A stretch of 64,000 nucleotides of DNA from [Actinomadura] parvosata subsp. kistnae. Its GTDB lineage: Bacteria; Actinomycetota; Actinomycetes; Streptosporangiales; Streptosporangiaceae. A model generated the notes under the pieces. The model was not told where the DNA came from. It worked only from the letters and a program-made list of their open reading frames with translations, and did not search any database. Below are positions 25,431 to 32,997 of the stretch, piece by piece (positions within the stretch are counted from its first letter, which is position 1; each line of letters starts with the position of its first letter). The position numbers and the translations under genes are program-made. The DNA lies in contig NZ_OOHJ01000018.1 of the NCBI RefSeq assembly GCF_900323885.1, forward strand, positions 3,707,001-3,771,000, written 5' to 3'.

Positions 25431-26333
25431 CTACGTGATGGTGATCTGGGGGTGGATGTCGGCGTACACGTCGGGGTCGAACTCCCCGGCCACGGGTGTG
25501 GCCACGGCGGCGGCGCCGAGTGCGGCGGCCCGCCTGAGCCGGTCGGGCCACGGGGCGGGCTCGACCAGGCCCAGCGCCAGGCCCGCCACGAGCGAGTCGC
25601 CGGCGCCGGTGGGGTTGCCGCGCACGGTGTACGGCATTCGCGCCGCGAACGTGCCCTCGCCGGTGACGGCCAGCAGCCCGTCGGCGCCCATGGACACCAC
25701 GACGGCGCCCGCGCCCTGGCCGCGCAGCGCCTGCGCGCCCTCGGCGGGGGTGCCGCCCGGCACGGCCCTGGCCAGCTCGTCGGCGTTGGGCTTGAGGATG
25801 GCGGGGCGGCCCTTGGGTGCGTGGCGCAGGGGCTCGCCGTCGGCGTCCACGATGCACGGCACGCCCTGGTCGGCGGCGAGGGCGGCGAGCGTGGCGTAGG
25901 TGTCGGCCGGGAGGCCGCGCGGCAGGCTGCCGGACAGCACGACCGCGTCGGCGTCGCCGAGGAGCTGCTCGTAGTGCCGGGCGAAACCCTCGAACTCGGC
26001 CGCCGTGACGTCGGGGCCGGGCTCGTTGAACAACGTCGTGTGCTCGGCGTCGGTGACGGCGAGGGTGGTGCGGGAGTCGCCCGCGATGCCGTACAGGGCG
26101 GTGGGCAGGCGCGCCGAGGACAGGTCGGCCTCGACGGCGCGGCCGGTGGGCCCGCCGGCCAGGCCCGTGACCAGCACGTCGTGGCCGAGCGCGGCCAGCA
26201 CCCTGGCCACGTTGACGCCCTTCCCGCCCGCGCGCCTGTGCACCGTGCTGACCCGGTTGACTCCGTTCCAGTCGACGGCGGGCACCTGGTAGGTCACGTC
26301 GAGGGCGAGGTTGAGCGTCACCGTGATGATCAT
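25431..26333 (-). CDS. PfkB-type hexose-phosphate kinase (1-phosphofructokinase/tagatose-6-phosphate kinase)
   Basis: 300 residues from ATG 26333, whose first base overlaps the stop of the deacetylase gene (TAATG). ITVTLNLALDVTYQVP and RAGGKGVNVARVLAALGH are the N-terminal substrate motifs, VLSGSLPRGLP follows, and NPTGAGDSLVAG has the catalytic Asp of the PfkB family. In this operon it would phosphorylate tagatose-6- or fructose-6-phosphate to the 1,6-bisphosphate for the next enzyme. Confidence 0.88.
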   Translation of the reverse strand: MIITVTLNLALDVTYQVPAVDWNGVNRVSTVHRRAGGKGVNVARVLAALGHDVLVTGLAGGPTGRAVEADLSSARLPTALYGIAGDSRTTLAVTDAEHTTLFNEPGPDVTAAEFEGFARHYEQLLGDADAVVLSGSLPRGLPADTYATLAALAADQGVPCIVDADGEPLRHAPKGRPAILKPNADELARAVPGGTPAEGAQALRGQGAGAVVVSMGADGLLAVTGEGTFAARMPYTVRGNPTGAGDSLVAGLALGLVEPAPWPDRLRRAAALGAAAVATPVAGEFDPDVYADIHPQITIT

Positions 26334-27466
26334 TAAGGCTCCGTGATCCAGACGCCGTCCTTCAGGACGCCGTCCACCTCCAGCGAGTCGGAGAGCACGA
26401 CCAGGTCGGCCGCCTTGCCGACGGCGATCGAGCCGATGCGGCCGGCCAGCCCGAGCAGCCGCGCGGGCGTCAGCGAGGCCACCTGGACGGCGTCGGGCAG
26501 CGAAATGCCCAGCTCCTGGACGGCGCGGCGGAACGCGACGTCCATCGTCAGCGTGGAGCCCGCGATCGAGCCGCCCTCGACCAGGCGCGCCACGCCGTCG
26601 TGCACGCGCACGGCCATCGAGCCGAGCACGTAGTCGCCGTCGCCCAGGCCGGTCGCCGACATGGCGTCGGTGATCAGCGCGGTGCGGCCGGGCCCGGCCA
26701 CCTCGTACGCCAGCCGCAGCATGGCCGGATGCACGTGCACCCCGTCGTTGACCAGCTCGACCGTCACCCGCTCGTCGTCGAGCAGCGCCGCCACGGGCCC
26801 CGGCGCGCGGTGGCCGAGCGGCGGCATCGCGTTGTAGAGGTGCGTGGCCACGGTGGCGCCCGCCTCGATGCCCTCGATGGTCTGCTCGTAGCCGGCGTCG
26901 CTGTGCCCGATGGCGGCCAGCACGCCCTCGTCCACGGCGAACCTGATCGTGTCGAGGGCGCCGGGCAGCTCGGGCGCGATGGTGAGCATGCGGACGTGCC
27001 CGCGCCCGGCCTTGACCAGCCCCGCGAACTCCTGCGGCGACGGCTCGCGCAGCCGCGTCGGGTCGTGCGCGCCGCAGCGGGACCTGGCGATGTACGGGCC
27101 CTCGAAGTGGATGCCGGCCAGCAGCCCCTCGTCGCAGAGCCCGGCCAGCGCCGACGCCGCCGCGGCCAGGCCCTCGACCGTGTCGGTGACCAGGCTGGCC
27201 ATCATGGTCGTGGTGCCGTGGCGGCGGTGCAGCGCCACGGCGTCGCGGGCCCGGTCGAGGTCGCCGGTGGGGAAGGAGCCGCCGGCGCCGCCGTGGTTGT
27301 GCACGTCGACGAACCCCGGCACGACGTGCCGCCCGCCCACGCTCAGGCCGGGCCCGGGGGCGGATCCGTGGCCGACGTGCGTGATGCGGCCGTCTTCGAT
27401 GGTCAGCCACCCCTCGTGCACGCCCTCGGGCGTCACGATTTTGGCGTCGGCAAGAGTAAGGCTCAT
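26333..27466 (-). CDS. nagA: N-acetylglucosamine-/galactosamine-6-phosphate deacetylase
   Basis: 377-residue amidohydrolase removing acetate from N-acetyl-hexosamine-6-phosphate. PGFVDVHNHGG carries the HxH metal site, GIHFEGPYIA the glutamate, AIGHSDAG and THLYNAM the other histidines, LVNDGVHVHP the substrate histidine and ALITDAMSATG the catalytic Asp. The ATG overlaps the preceding stop (ATGA), and there is no independent ribosome site, so translation is coupled. Whether the sugar is GlcNAc or GalNAc cannot be decided from residues alone; the neighbours favour GalNAc. Confidence 0.93.
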   Translation of the reverse strand: MSLTLADAKIVTPEGVHEGWLTIEDGRITHVGHGSAPGPGLSVGGRHVVPGFVDVHNHGGAGGSFPTGDLDRARDAVALHRRHGTTTMMASLVTDTVEGLAAAASALAGLCDEGLLAGIHFEGPYIARSRCGAHDPTRLREPSPQEFAGLVKAGRGHVRMLTIAPELPGALDTIRFAVDEGVLAAIGHSDAGYEQTIEGIEAGATVATHLYNAMPPLGHRAPGPVAALLDDERVTVELVNDGVHVHPAMLRLAYEVAGPGRTALITDAMSATGLGDGDYVLGSMAVRVHDGVARLVEGGSIAGSTLTMDVAFRRAVQELGISLPDAVQVASLTPARLLGLAGRIGSIAVGKAADLVVLSDSLEVDGVLKDGVWITEP

Positions 27467-28335
27467 GAAGAAAGGATCACAGATCGCGTGAGGTGCATGG
27501 GCTCGTCGGGGTTCAGCCCCTGGGCGAAGGCGCGCGCGACCGCGACCCGCTGGGCGCGGATCAGCTCGGCCATGGGGTCGAGCGCGCTCTCGAAGAACGT
27601 GCCGCCGGTCTCCTCGACCTGCGCGCGCAGCCCTTCGGGGGCCTGGCCGAGCATCCACGTCACCCGCCCGGGGGCGGCGATGCTGATCGGGCCGTGCCGG
27701 TATTCCATCGCCGGGTACGCCTCCGTCCAGGAGCGGGACGCCTCGCGCATCTTCAGCGCGGCCTCCTGGGCCAGCCCGACCGACCAGCCGGTGCCGAGGA
27801 AGCTGAACTGCTCGGCCCGCACCAGCGTGTCGGGCAGCGGCTCGGCCACGGCCTGCTCGGCGTCGGCGATCGCCCGCGTCAGGTCCTCGCCGAGGGAGGC
27901 GCGGAGCATGGCGAGCTGCGTGGTGGCGAACCTGGTCTGCACGACGGACTTCTCGTCGGCGTAGTCGAGCACGATCACCTCGCCGGCGGCGCTCATGATC
28001 GGCGTCTCGGGGTCGGCGGTGATGGCCACGCTCTTGTCTGTGGTCCTGGCCAGCAGGTCGAGCACCTCGGTCGTGGTGCCCGAGCGGGTCAGGGCCAGCA
28101 CCCGGTCGTAGCGGCGGCCGTGCGGGAACTCGGAGGCGGCGAACGCGTCGGTCTCGCCGTGCCCGGCCCGCTCGCGCAGCACGGCGTACGCCATCGCGAT
28201 GAACCACGACGTGCCGCAGCCGACGACGGCGACCCGCTCGCCCCGGCGGGGCAGCGCGTCGGCGGGGATGTTCGCGACGGCGCGGCGCCAGCAGGACGGC
28301 TGGGACGCGATCTCGGCCTCGGTGTGGGTGGTCAC
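27463..28335 (-). CDS. SIS-domain amino-sugar phosphate deaminase/isomerase (AgaS-like)
   Basis: 290 residues from GTG 28335, chosen for GGGAGG 6 bases upstream; GTG 28338 and ATG 28371 are in frame. Two SIS domains: VAVVGCGTSWFIAMAYAV and LALTRSGTTTEVLDLL in the first, FLGTGWSVGLAQEAALKMREAS and YRHGPISI in the second. AgaS-type enzymes turn galactosamine-6-phosphate into tagatose-6-phosphate with release of ammonia, which fits the deacetylase, kinase and aldolase that follow. No glutaminase domain, so it is not GlmS. First gene of the operon, divergent from the DeoR regulator. Confidence 0.87.
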   Translation of the reverse strand: MTTHTEAEIASQPSCWRRAVANIPADALPRRGERVAVVGCGTSWFIAMAYAVLRERAGHGETDAFAASEFPHGRRYDRVLALTRSGTTTEVLDLLARTTDKSVAITADPETPIMSAAGEVIVLDYADEKSVVQTRFATTQLAMLRASLGEDLTRAIADAEQAVAEPLPDTLVRAEQFSFLGTGWSVGLAQEAALKMREASRSWTEAYPAMEYRHGPISIAAPGRVTWMLGQAPEGLRAQVEETGGTFFESALDPMAELIRAQRVAVARAFAQGLNPDEPMHLTRSVILSS

Positions 28336-28356
28336 CACTTGCCTCCCATGATTGAT

Positions 28357-28398
28357 TGTTCCTGCTGCATTCATATCAAAAAAGTGCAGAAATGAACA
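28357..28398. promoter_or_regulatory. probable DeoR-family operator
   Basis: Inverted repeat TGTTC-3-CTGCA (28357-28369) and TGCAG-4-GAACA (28385-28398) separated by an A-rich stretch, centred in the 129-base gap between the divergent operon and its regulator. Confidence 0.6.
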
Positions 28399-28464
28399 CC
28401 GGTAGCTCTGGTGCTCCAGGTTGTGCCACGCTTGCTCCTGTTCCTCACCCCTAGGGAGGCCTCC

Positions 28465-29235
28465 GTGTCCCGCTACGACCGCTGGAACGCCATCCTTGAG
28501 CTGTTGGCGCAGGAGGGCAGGCTGTCGGTGGAGGAGGCGGCCCAGGCGCTCGACGTCTCCACCGCGACGATCAGGCGCGACTTCGACCAGCTCGCCCAGC
28601 AGCAGATGCTCATGCGCACGCGGGGCGGCGCGGTGGCCCAGAGCGTCAGCTACGACCTGCCGCTGCGTTACAAGACGGCCAGGCACGCCGACGCGAAGCA
28701 CCGCATCGCGCTGGCGGCGGCCGAGCTGGTCACGCCGGGGGCCGTGGTCGGGCTCAACGGCGGCACCACGACGTCCGAGCTGGCCCGCACGCTCGCGACG
28801 CTGCCCGCGCTGGAGGCCGGGTTCACGGTCGTCACCAACGCGCTGAACATCGCGGCCGAGCTGACCGTCCGGCAGCACGTCAAGATCGTGGTGACCGGCG
28901 GGGTGGCCAGGCAGCAGTCGTACGAGCTGATCGGGCCGCTCGCCTCGGGGGTGCTGGAGCAGGTGACGCTCGACGTCGCCTTCCTCGGCGTGGACGGGCT
29001 CGACGTCGCCCTCGGCGCCTCCGCCCACCACGAGGGCGAGGCCAGCGTGAACCACCTGCTGATCAGCCGGGCCGCGCAGGTCGTGGTGGTGGCCGACTCC
29101 TCCAAGATCGGCAAGCGGGCGTTCTCCCGCATCTGCCCCATCGGCCAGATCGACACGCTCGTCACCGACGCGCAGCTCCCCGACACGCTGGCCGGGCAGC
29201 TCACGGACGCCGGCGTGAAGGTCGTCCGCGCCTGA
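28465..29235 (+). CDS. DeoR family transcriptional regulator
   Basis: 256 residues from GTG 28465 with GGGAGG 5 bases upstream; the frame extends to 28411 without a ribosome site. The helix-turn-helix is RLSVEEAAQALDVSTATIRRDFDQL with the following RTRGGAV, and the sugar-phosphate sensor has GLNGGTTTSELAR, TVVTNALNIA, VTGGVARQQSYELIGP and VADSSKIGKRAF. By position it controls the divergent amino-sugar operon, releasing DNA when a sugar phosphate binds. glpD follows 69 bases later. Confidence 0.9.
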   Translation: MSRYDRWNAILELLAQEGRLSVEEAAQALDVSTATIRRDFDQLAQQQMLMRTRGGAVAQSVSYDLPLRYKTARHADAKHRIALAAAELVTPGAVVGLNGGTTTSELARTLATLPALEAGFTVVTNALNIAAELTVRQHVKIVVTGGVARQQSYELIGPLASGVLEQVTLDVAFLGVDGLDVALGASAHHEGEASVNHLLISRAAQVVVVADSSKIGKRAFSRICPIGQIDTLVTDAQLPDTLAGQLTDAGVKVVRA

Positions 29236-29304
29236 GGGCGTTACAGGGCGCGTCCTGCGCGGGTAGGTACCGGAACGCAGACCACAGGTGTTCCAGGGGG
29301 AGTT

Positions 29305-31044
29305 ATGACGTCGGGAAGGAGCGCGGCCCGGCTCGGGCCCGCGCAGCGGGCCGAGGCGCTGGAGCGCATGGCCTCCGAGGAGCTCGACGTGGTCGTGGTC
29401 GGCGGCGGCGTCGTGGGGGCGGGCATCGCGCTCGACGCCGTGACCCGCGGCCTCGACGTCGCCCTCGTGGAGGCGCGCGACTTCGCCTCGGGCACGTCCT
29501 CGCGCTCGTCCAAGCTGATCCACGGCGGCCTGCGCTACCTGGAGCAGCTCAACTTCGAGCTGGTGCGGGAGGCGTTGCAGGAGCGGGCGCTGCTGCTGCA
29601 GCGCATCGCGCCGCACCTGGTGCGGCCCGTGCCGTTCCTGTTCCCGATGACCCACTACGGGTGGGAACGCCCCTACGTGGGCGCCGGCGTGGCCCTCTAC
29701 GACACGCTCGGCTTCGCCACCGGGCTGACCCGCGGCGTGCCGGGGCACCGCCATCTGTCCAGGTCGCGGGCGCTGCGGCTGGCGCCCGCGCTGAAGAAGA
29801 CCGCCTTCACCGGCGCCGTCCAATACTGGGACGCCCAGGTCGACGACGCCCGCTACGTGCTGACCATGCTGCGCACCGCGGCCACGTACGGCGCGCACAT
29901 CGCGCCCAGGGCGCAGGTCGTGGGCTTCCTGCGGGAGGGCGAGCGGGTCACCGGCGTGCGGGTGCGCGACCTGGAGTGCGGCGAGGAGTTCGAGGTACGC
30001 GCCCGCCAGGTCGTCAACGCCACCGGCGTCTGGACCGACGACATCCAGGAGCTGGTCGGCGGGCGCGGCCAGATCCACGTGCGCGCCTCCAAGGGCATCC
30101 ACCTGGTCGTCCCGCGCGACCGCATCCACTCGCTGACCGGCATCATCCTGCGTACGGAGAAGTCGGTGCTGTTCGTGATCCCCTGGGGCCGCCACTGGAT
30201 CATCGGCACCACCGACACGGAGTGGACGCTCGACAAGAGCCACCCGGCCGCCTCCCGCGCCGACATCGACTACCTGCTCGACCACGTCAACGCGGTCCTG
30301 TCGGTGCCGCTGACCCGCGACGACGTCGAAGGCGTGTACGCGGGGCTGCGGCCGCTGCTGTCGGGCGAGTCCGACGAGACGTCCAAGCTGTCCAGGGAGC
30401 ACGTGGTGGCGCATCCCGTGCCGGGCCTGGTGATGATCGCCGGCGGGAAGTACACGACGTACCGGGTCATGGCCCGCGACGCGGTCGACGCGGTCGCGCA
30501 CGGGCTCGACCAGCGGGTGCCGCGCTCGTGCACCGACCGCATCCCGCTCGTGGGCGCCGAGGGCTACCAGGCGCTGTGGAACTCGCGGCACCGCATCGCC
30601 CAGGAGTCGGGGCTGCACGTGGCCAGGATCGAGCACCTGCTCCAGCGGTACGGCGGGATGATCGACGAGCTGCTGGAGCTGATCGAGCAGGACCCGTCGC
30701 TGGGCCGGCCGCTCGCGGGCGCCGACGACTACCTGCGGGCCGAGATCGTCTACGCCGCCACCCACGAGGGCGCCCGCCACCTCAACGACGTGCTCACCCG
30801 GCGCACCCGCATCTCCATCGAGACCTTCCACCGGGGCGTGGCGGTCGCGCAGGAGTCCGCCGAGCTGCTGGCCGGGCCGCTCGACTGGGACGGCGAGCAG
30901 GTCAAACGGGAGGTCGAGTACTACACCAAGCGGGTGGAGGCCGAGCGCCGCTCGCAGGAGCAGGACTCCGACCACGAGGCCGACGCGATCAGGCTGGGCG
31001 CGCCCGAGATCGTGCCCGTCGTGATGCCCGAGCACACGTCATGA
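29305..31044 (+). CDS. glpD: aerobic glycerol-3-phosphate dehydrogenase
   Basis: 579-residue FAD enzyme oxidising sn-glycerol-3-phosphate to DHAP and passing electrons to quinone at the membrane. DVVVVGGGVVGAGIALDAVTRG is the dinucleotide fold, TSSRSSKLIHGGLRYLEQLNF the FAD/substrate motif, GTTDTEW and GLRPLLSG the substrate site, and a C-terminal helical domain follows. The ATG overlaps nothing; the stop overlaps the DinB-like gene (ATGA). A TTGTTCC-like operator was not found. DHAP links it to the aldolase operon nearby. Confidence 0.93.
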   Translation: MTSGRSAARLGPAQRAEALERMASEELDVVVVGGGVVGAGIALDAVTRGLDVALVEARDFASGTSSRSSKLIHGGLRYLEQLNFELVREALQERALLLQRIAPHLVRPVPFLFPMTHYGWERPYVGAGVALYDTLGFATGLTRGVPGHRHLSRSRALRLAPALKKTAFTGAVQYWDAQVDDARYVLTMLRTAATYGAHIAPRAQVVGFLREGERVTGVRVRDLECGEEFEVRARQVVNATGVWTDDIQELVGGRGQIHVRASKGIHLVVPRDRIHSLTGIILRTEKSVLFVIPWGRHWIIGTTDTEWTLDKSHPAASRADIDYLLDHVNAVLSVPLTRDDVEGVYAGLRPLLSGESDETSKLSREHVVAHPVPGLVMIAGGKYTTYRVMARDAVDAVAHGLDQRVPRSCTDRIPLVGAEGYQALWNSRHRIAQESGLHVARIEHLLQRYGGMIDELLELIEQDPSLGRPLAGADDYLRAEIVYAATHEGARHLNDVLTRRTRISIETFHRGVAVAQESAELLAGPLDWDGEQVKREVEYYTKRVEAERRSQEQDSDHEADAIRLGAPEIVPVVMPEHTS

Positions 31045-31517
31045 ACGAGCCGTCCGGGCAGCTGTCGGACCCCCGGGAGCTGCTGTCGGGATATCTCGAC
31101 TATTACCGGGCCTCGGTGTTGCGGGCGGTCGAGGAGTTCCCCGAGCCCGCTGTGAGCCGGGTGCCCTCCGGGTGGACGCCGCTGGCGATGCTGAAGCACC
31201 TGGCGTACATGGAGCGGCGCTGGTTCGTGTGGGACTTCGCGGGAGAGCCGGTCGAGGACCCGTACGGCGATCGGGACGAACGGAAGGCGCTGGTCGCCGG
31301 CGAGCCGTTCGAGGAGATCAAGGCGTTCTACCTGGCGCAGTGCGAGCGCTCCCGGCAGGTGGTGGCCGGGGCGCGGCTGGAGGAGCGGGCGTCGCGGATC
31401 GGCCGGTTCCGGCCGCCGGAGGAGCCGCCGACGCTGGCGTGGATCATGTTCCACGTCCTGGAGGAGTACATGCGGCACGCGGGGCACCTCGACATCGCCC
31501 GCGAGGTGGCCGGGTAG
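31041..31517 (+). CDS. DinB-like / DUF664 family protein
   Basis: 158-residue four-helix-bundle protein. The DUF664 pattern is seen in ELLSGYLDYYRASVLRAVEE, PLAMLKHLAYMERRW (metal His), and LAWIMFHVLEEYMRHAGHLDIAREV (two further histidines). Such proteins bind a metal and some act with mycothiol as S-transferases; the role here is unknown. ATGA overlap with glpD means co-translation. Confidence 0.87.
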   Translation: MNEPSGQLSDPRELLSGYLDYYRASVLRAVEEFPEPAVSRVPSGWTPLAMLKHLAYMERRWFVWDFAGEPVEDPYGDRDERKALVAGEPFEEIKAFYLAQCERSRQVVAGARLEERASRIGRFRPPEEPPTLAWIMFHVLEEYMRHAGHLDIAREVAG

Positions 31518-31584
31518 GGGCGGCCCGCGGCGCTGCGGGGTCCGCGGACCGCCCGTTCCAGGGGTGGCTCAGCTCACGAAGGGC

Positions 31585-32841
31585 TCACGCGGGCGGGTAG
31601 CGCGTGGCGTCGTGCACGTCGAGCAGCGGCTCCTTGACGCCGTCGCCCGAGTCGTCGGTCCAGTTGAAGTTGCCCGTCGAGACCAGCGTGCTGCGCACGG
31701 CCAGGGATCCGGCCCTGGTCGTCGGCTTGTGGGTGCCGCTGGTGAGCAGCGCCGCCGCGCCCGCCACGTGCGGGCTGGCCATCGAGGTGCCGCTGATCGT
31801 GGCGTAGCCGCCGGCGCGGTAGGTCGAGTAGATGCAGGTGCCCGGCGCCGTGATCTCCACCGTGGAGCCGTAGTTGGAGTAGAACGCCGAGGTGTCGTCC
31901 TGATCGGTCTCGCTGCGGCACGACAGCGTGCTGCCCCCCGTGCCGCCGGGCAAACCGTCGTTGTCGGTCAGCGCGGACACGGTGACCACGTCGGGGTGGT
32001 TGGCGGGGAAGAACGAGGAGGTGTTCGCGTGGCTGTTGCCCGCGGCGACCACGACGACGATGCCGGCGTTGACCGCGTTGGTGATCGCCGTGCTGATCGC
32101 GCTGCTGGAGCAGCCGTTGCAGCCGAGGCTCAGGTTGATGACCTCGATGGTGGAGGCGCGGGCCACCACCCAGTTGAGGCCGGCGGCGATGCCGGACAGG
32201 GTGCCCGAGCCGGCCGCGTTGAGCACCTTGACGCCGTGGATGCGGGCGCCGGGCGCGACGCCCACCGGGCCGATCGTGTTGTCGAGGGCGCCGATCGTGC
32301 CCGCCACGTGCGAGCCGTGGCCGTTGTCGTCGGTGCCCGTGTTGTTGACGCAGACGCCGGTCACGCAGTTGGCCCGGGCGACCACGTTCAGGTCGGGGTG
32401 GGTGTTGTCGACGCCGGTGTCCACCACGGCGACGTCCACGTCGATGCGGACGTCGTCGGTGCCGTCGATGTCGAGGTTCGGGTTGGCCGGGCCGAAGATG
32501 CGCCGCACGCCCGTGGGCACCGTCTGGACGAACGCGTGCACCTCGGCGTCGGGCTCCACGCTGATCACGTTCGGGTTGTGCTTGAGCTTCTCGGCGGCGG
32601 TGGCGCTCAGGCGGGCGGTGTAGCCCTTGAACGCGTGCTCGTACACGCCGACGACCCGGCCGCCGAGGTCGGCCACCTGGTCCTGGGTGGCGCCCTGCGT
32701 CGCCCGCATGGCGGGGTTGAGCTGGACGATGTAGGTGCCTTCCGGTTCGGCCGAGGCGGTCGCCGCTGTCACGGGCAGGGGCGCGGTGAGTAACGCCAGC
32801 GCGCCGACGAGCAATGCGCGCAGGGGGGTGCGTGGTCGCAT
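31585..32841 (-). CDS. secreted subtilisin-like serine protease (S8)
   Basis: 418 residues from ATG 32841. A signal peptide (RTPLRALLVGALALLTAPL, cleavage near ATASA) precedes an I9 propeptide (GTYIVQLNPAMRATQG to VEPDAEVHAF) and the S8 domain. The triad is Asp141 (VAVVDTGVD), His175 (NGHGSHVAG) and Ser353 (GTSMASPHVAG), with oxyanion Asn269 (VAAGNS). It has several paired cysteines. No sorting signal, so it is probably released to the medium after autoprocessing. Start chosen at the signal-peptide methionine; codons upstream to 32898 add only Arg-rich sequence. Confidence 0.92.
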   Translation of the reverse strand: MRPRTPLRALLVGALALLTAPLPVTAATASAEPEGTYIVQLNPAMRATQGATQDQVADLGGRVVGVYEHAFKGYTARLSATAAEKLKHNPNVISVEPDAEVHAFVQTVPTGVRRIFGPANPNLDIDGTDDVRIDVDVAVVDTGVDNTHPDLNVVARANCVTGVCVNNTGTDDNGHGSHVAGTIGALDNTIGPVGVAPGARIHGVKVLNAAGSGTLSGIAAGLNWVVARASTIEVINLSLGCNGCSSSAISTAITNAVNAGIVVVVAAGNSHANTSSFFPANHPDVVTVSALTDNDGLPGGTGGSTLSCRSETDQDDTSAFYSNYGSTVEITAPGTCIYSTYRAGGYATISGTSMASPHVAGAAALLTSGTHKPTTRAGSLAVRSTLVSTGNFNWTDDSGDGVKEPLLDVHDATRYPPA

Positions 32842-32960
32842 GGCAGCGTGGGCCTTTCTGGTCTGGGGACCGGCCCGCCCGCGTGTTACACGAACCAACC
32901 GGTCCGACAGTGGGGTGTAAGCAAAGTTTTCACCATTTGTCGGGATATGTCCATAAAAAA

Positions 32961-32987
32961 GGCGCCGGTTCGCTACGAACCGGCGCC
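32961..32987 (-). terminator. rho-independent terminator of the beta-propeller gene
   Basis: Perfect 12-bp stem GGCGCCGGTTCG / CGAACCGGCGCC with a CTA loop, beginning 11 bases beyond the stop at 32998. On the minus strand it is followed by six T residues: the clearest intrinsic terminator in the window. Confidence 0.92.
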
Positions 32988-32997
32988 CTTTGGTTGC

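Noticed and set aside
27463..31035. A 1190-codon minus-strand frame that includes the SIS gene.
   Set aside because: The upstream part is antisense to glpD and the DeoR gene, which have clear motifs on the plus strand; only the 27463-28335 part is a gene.
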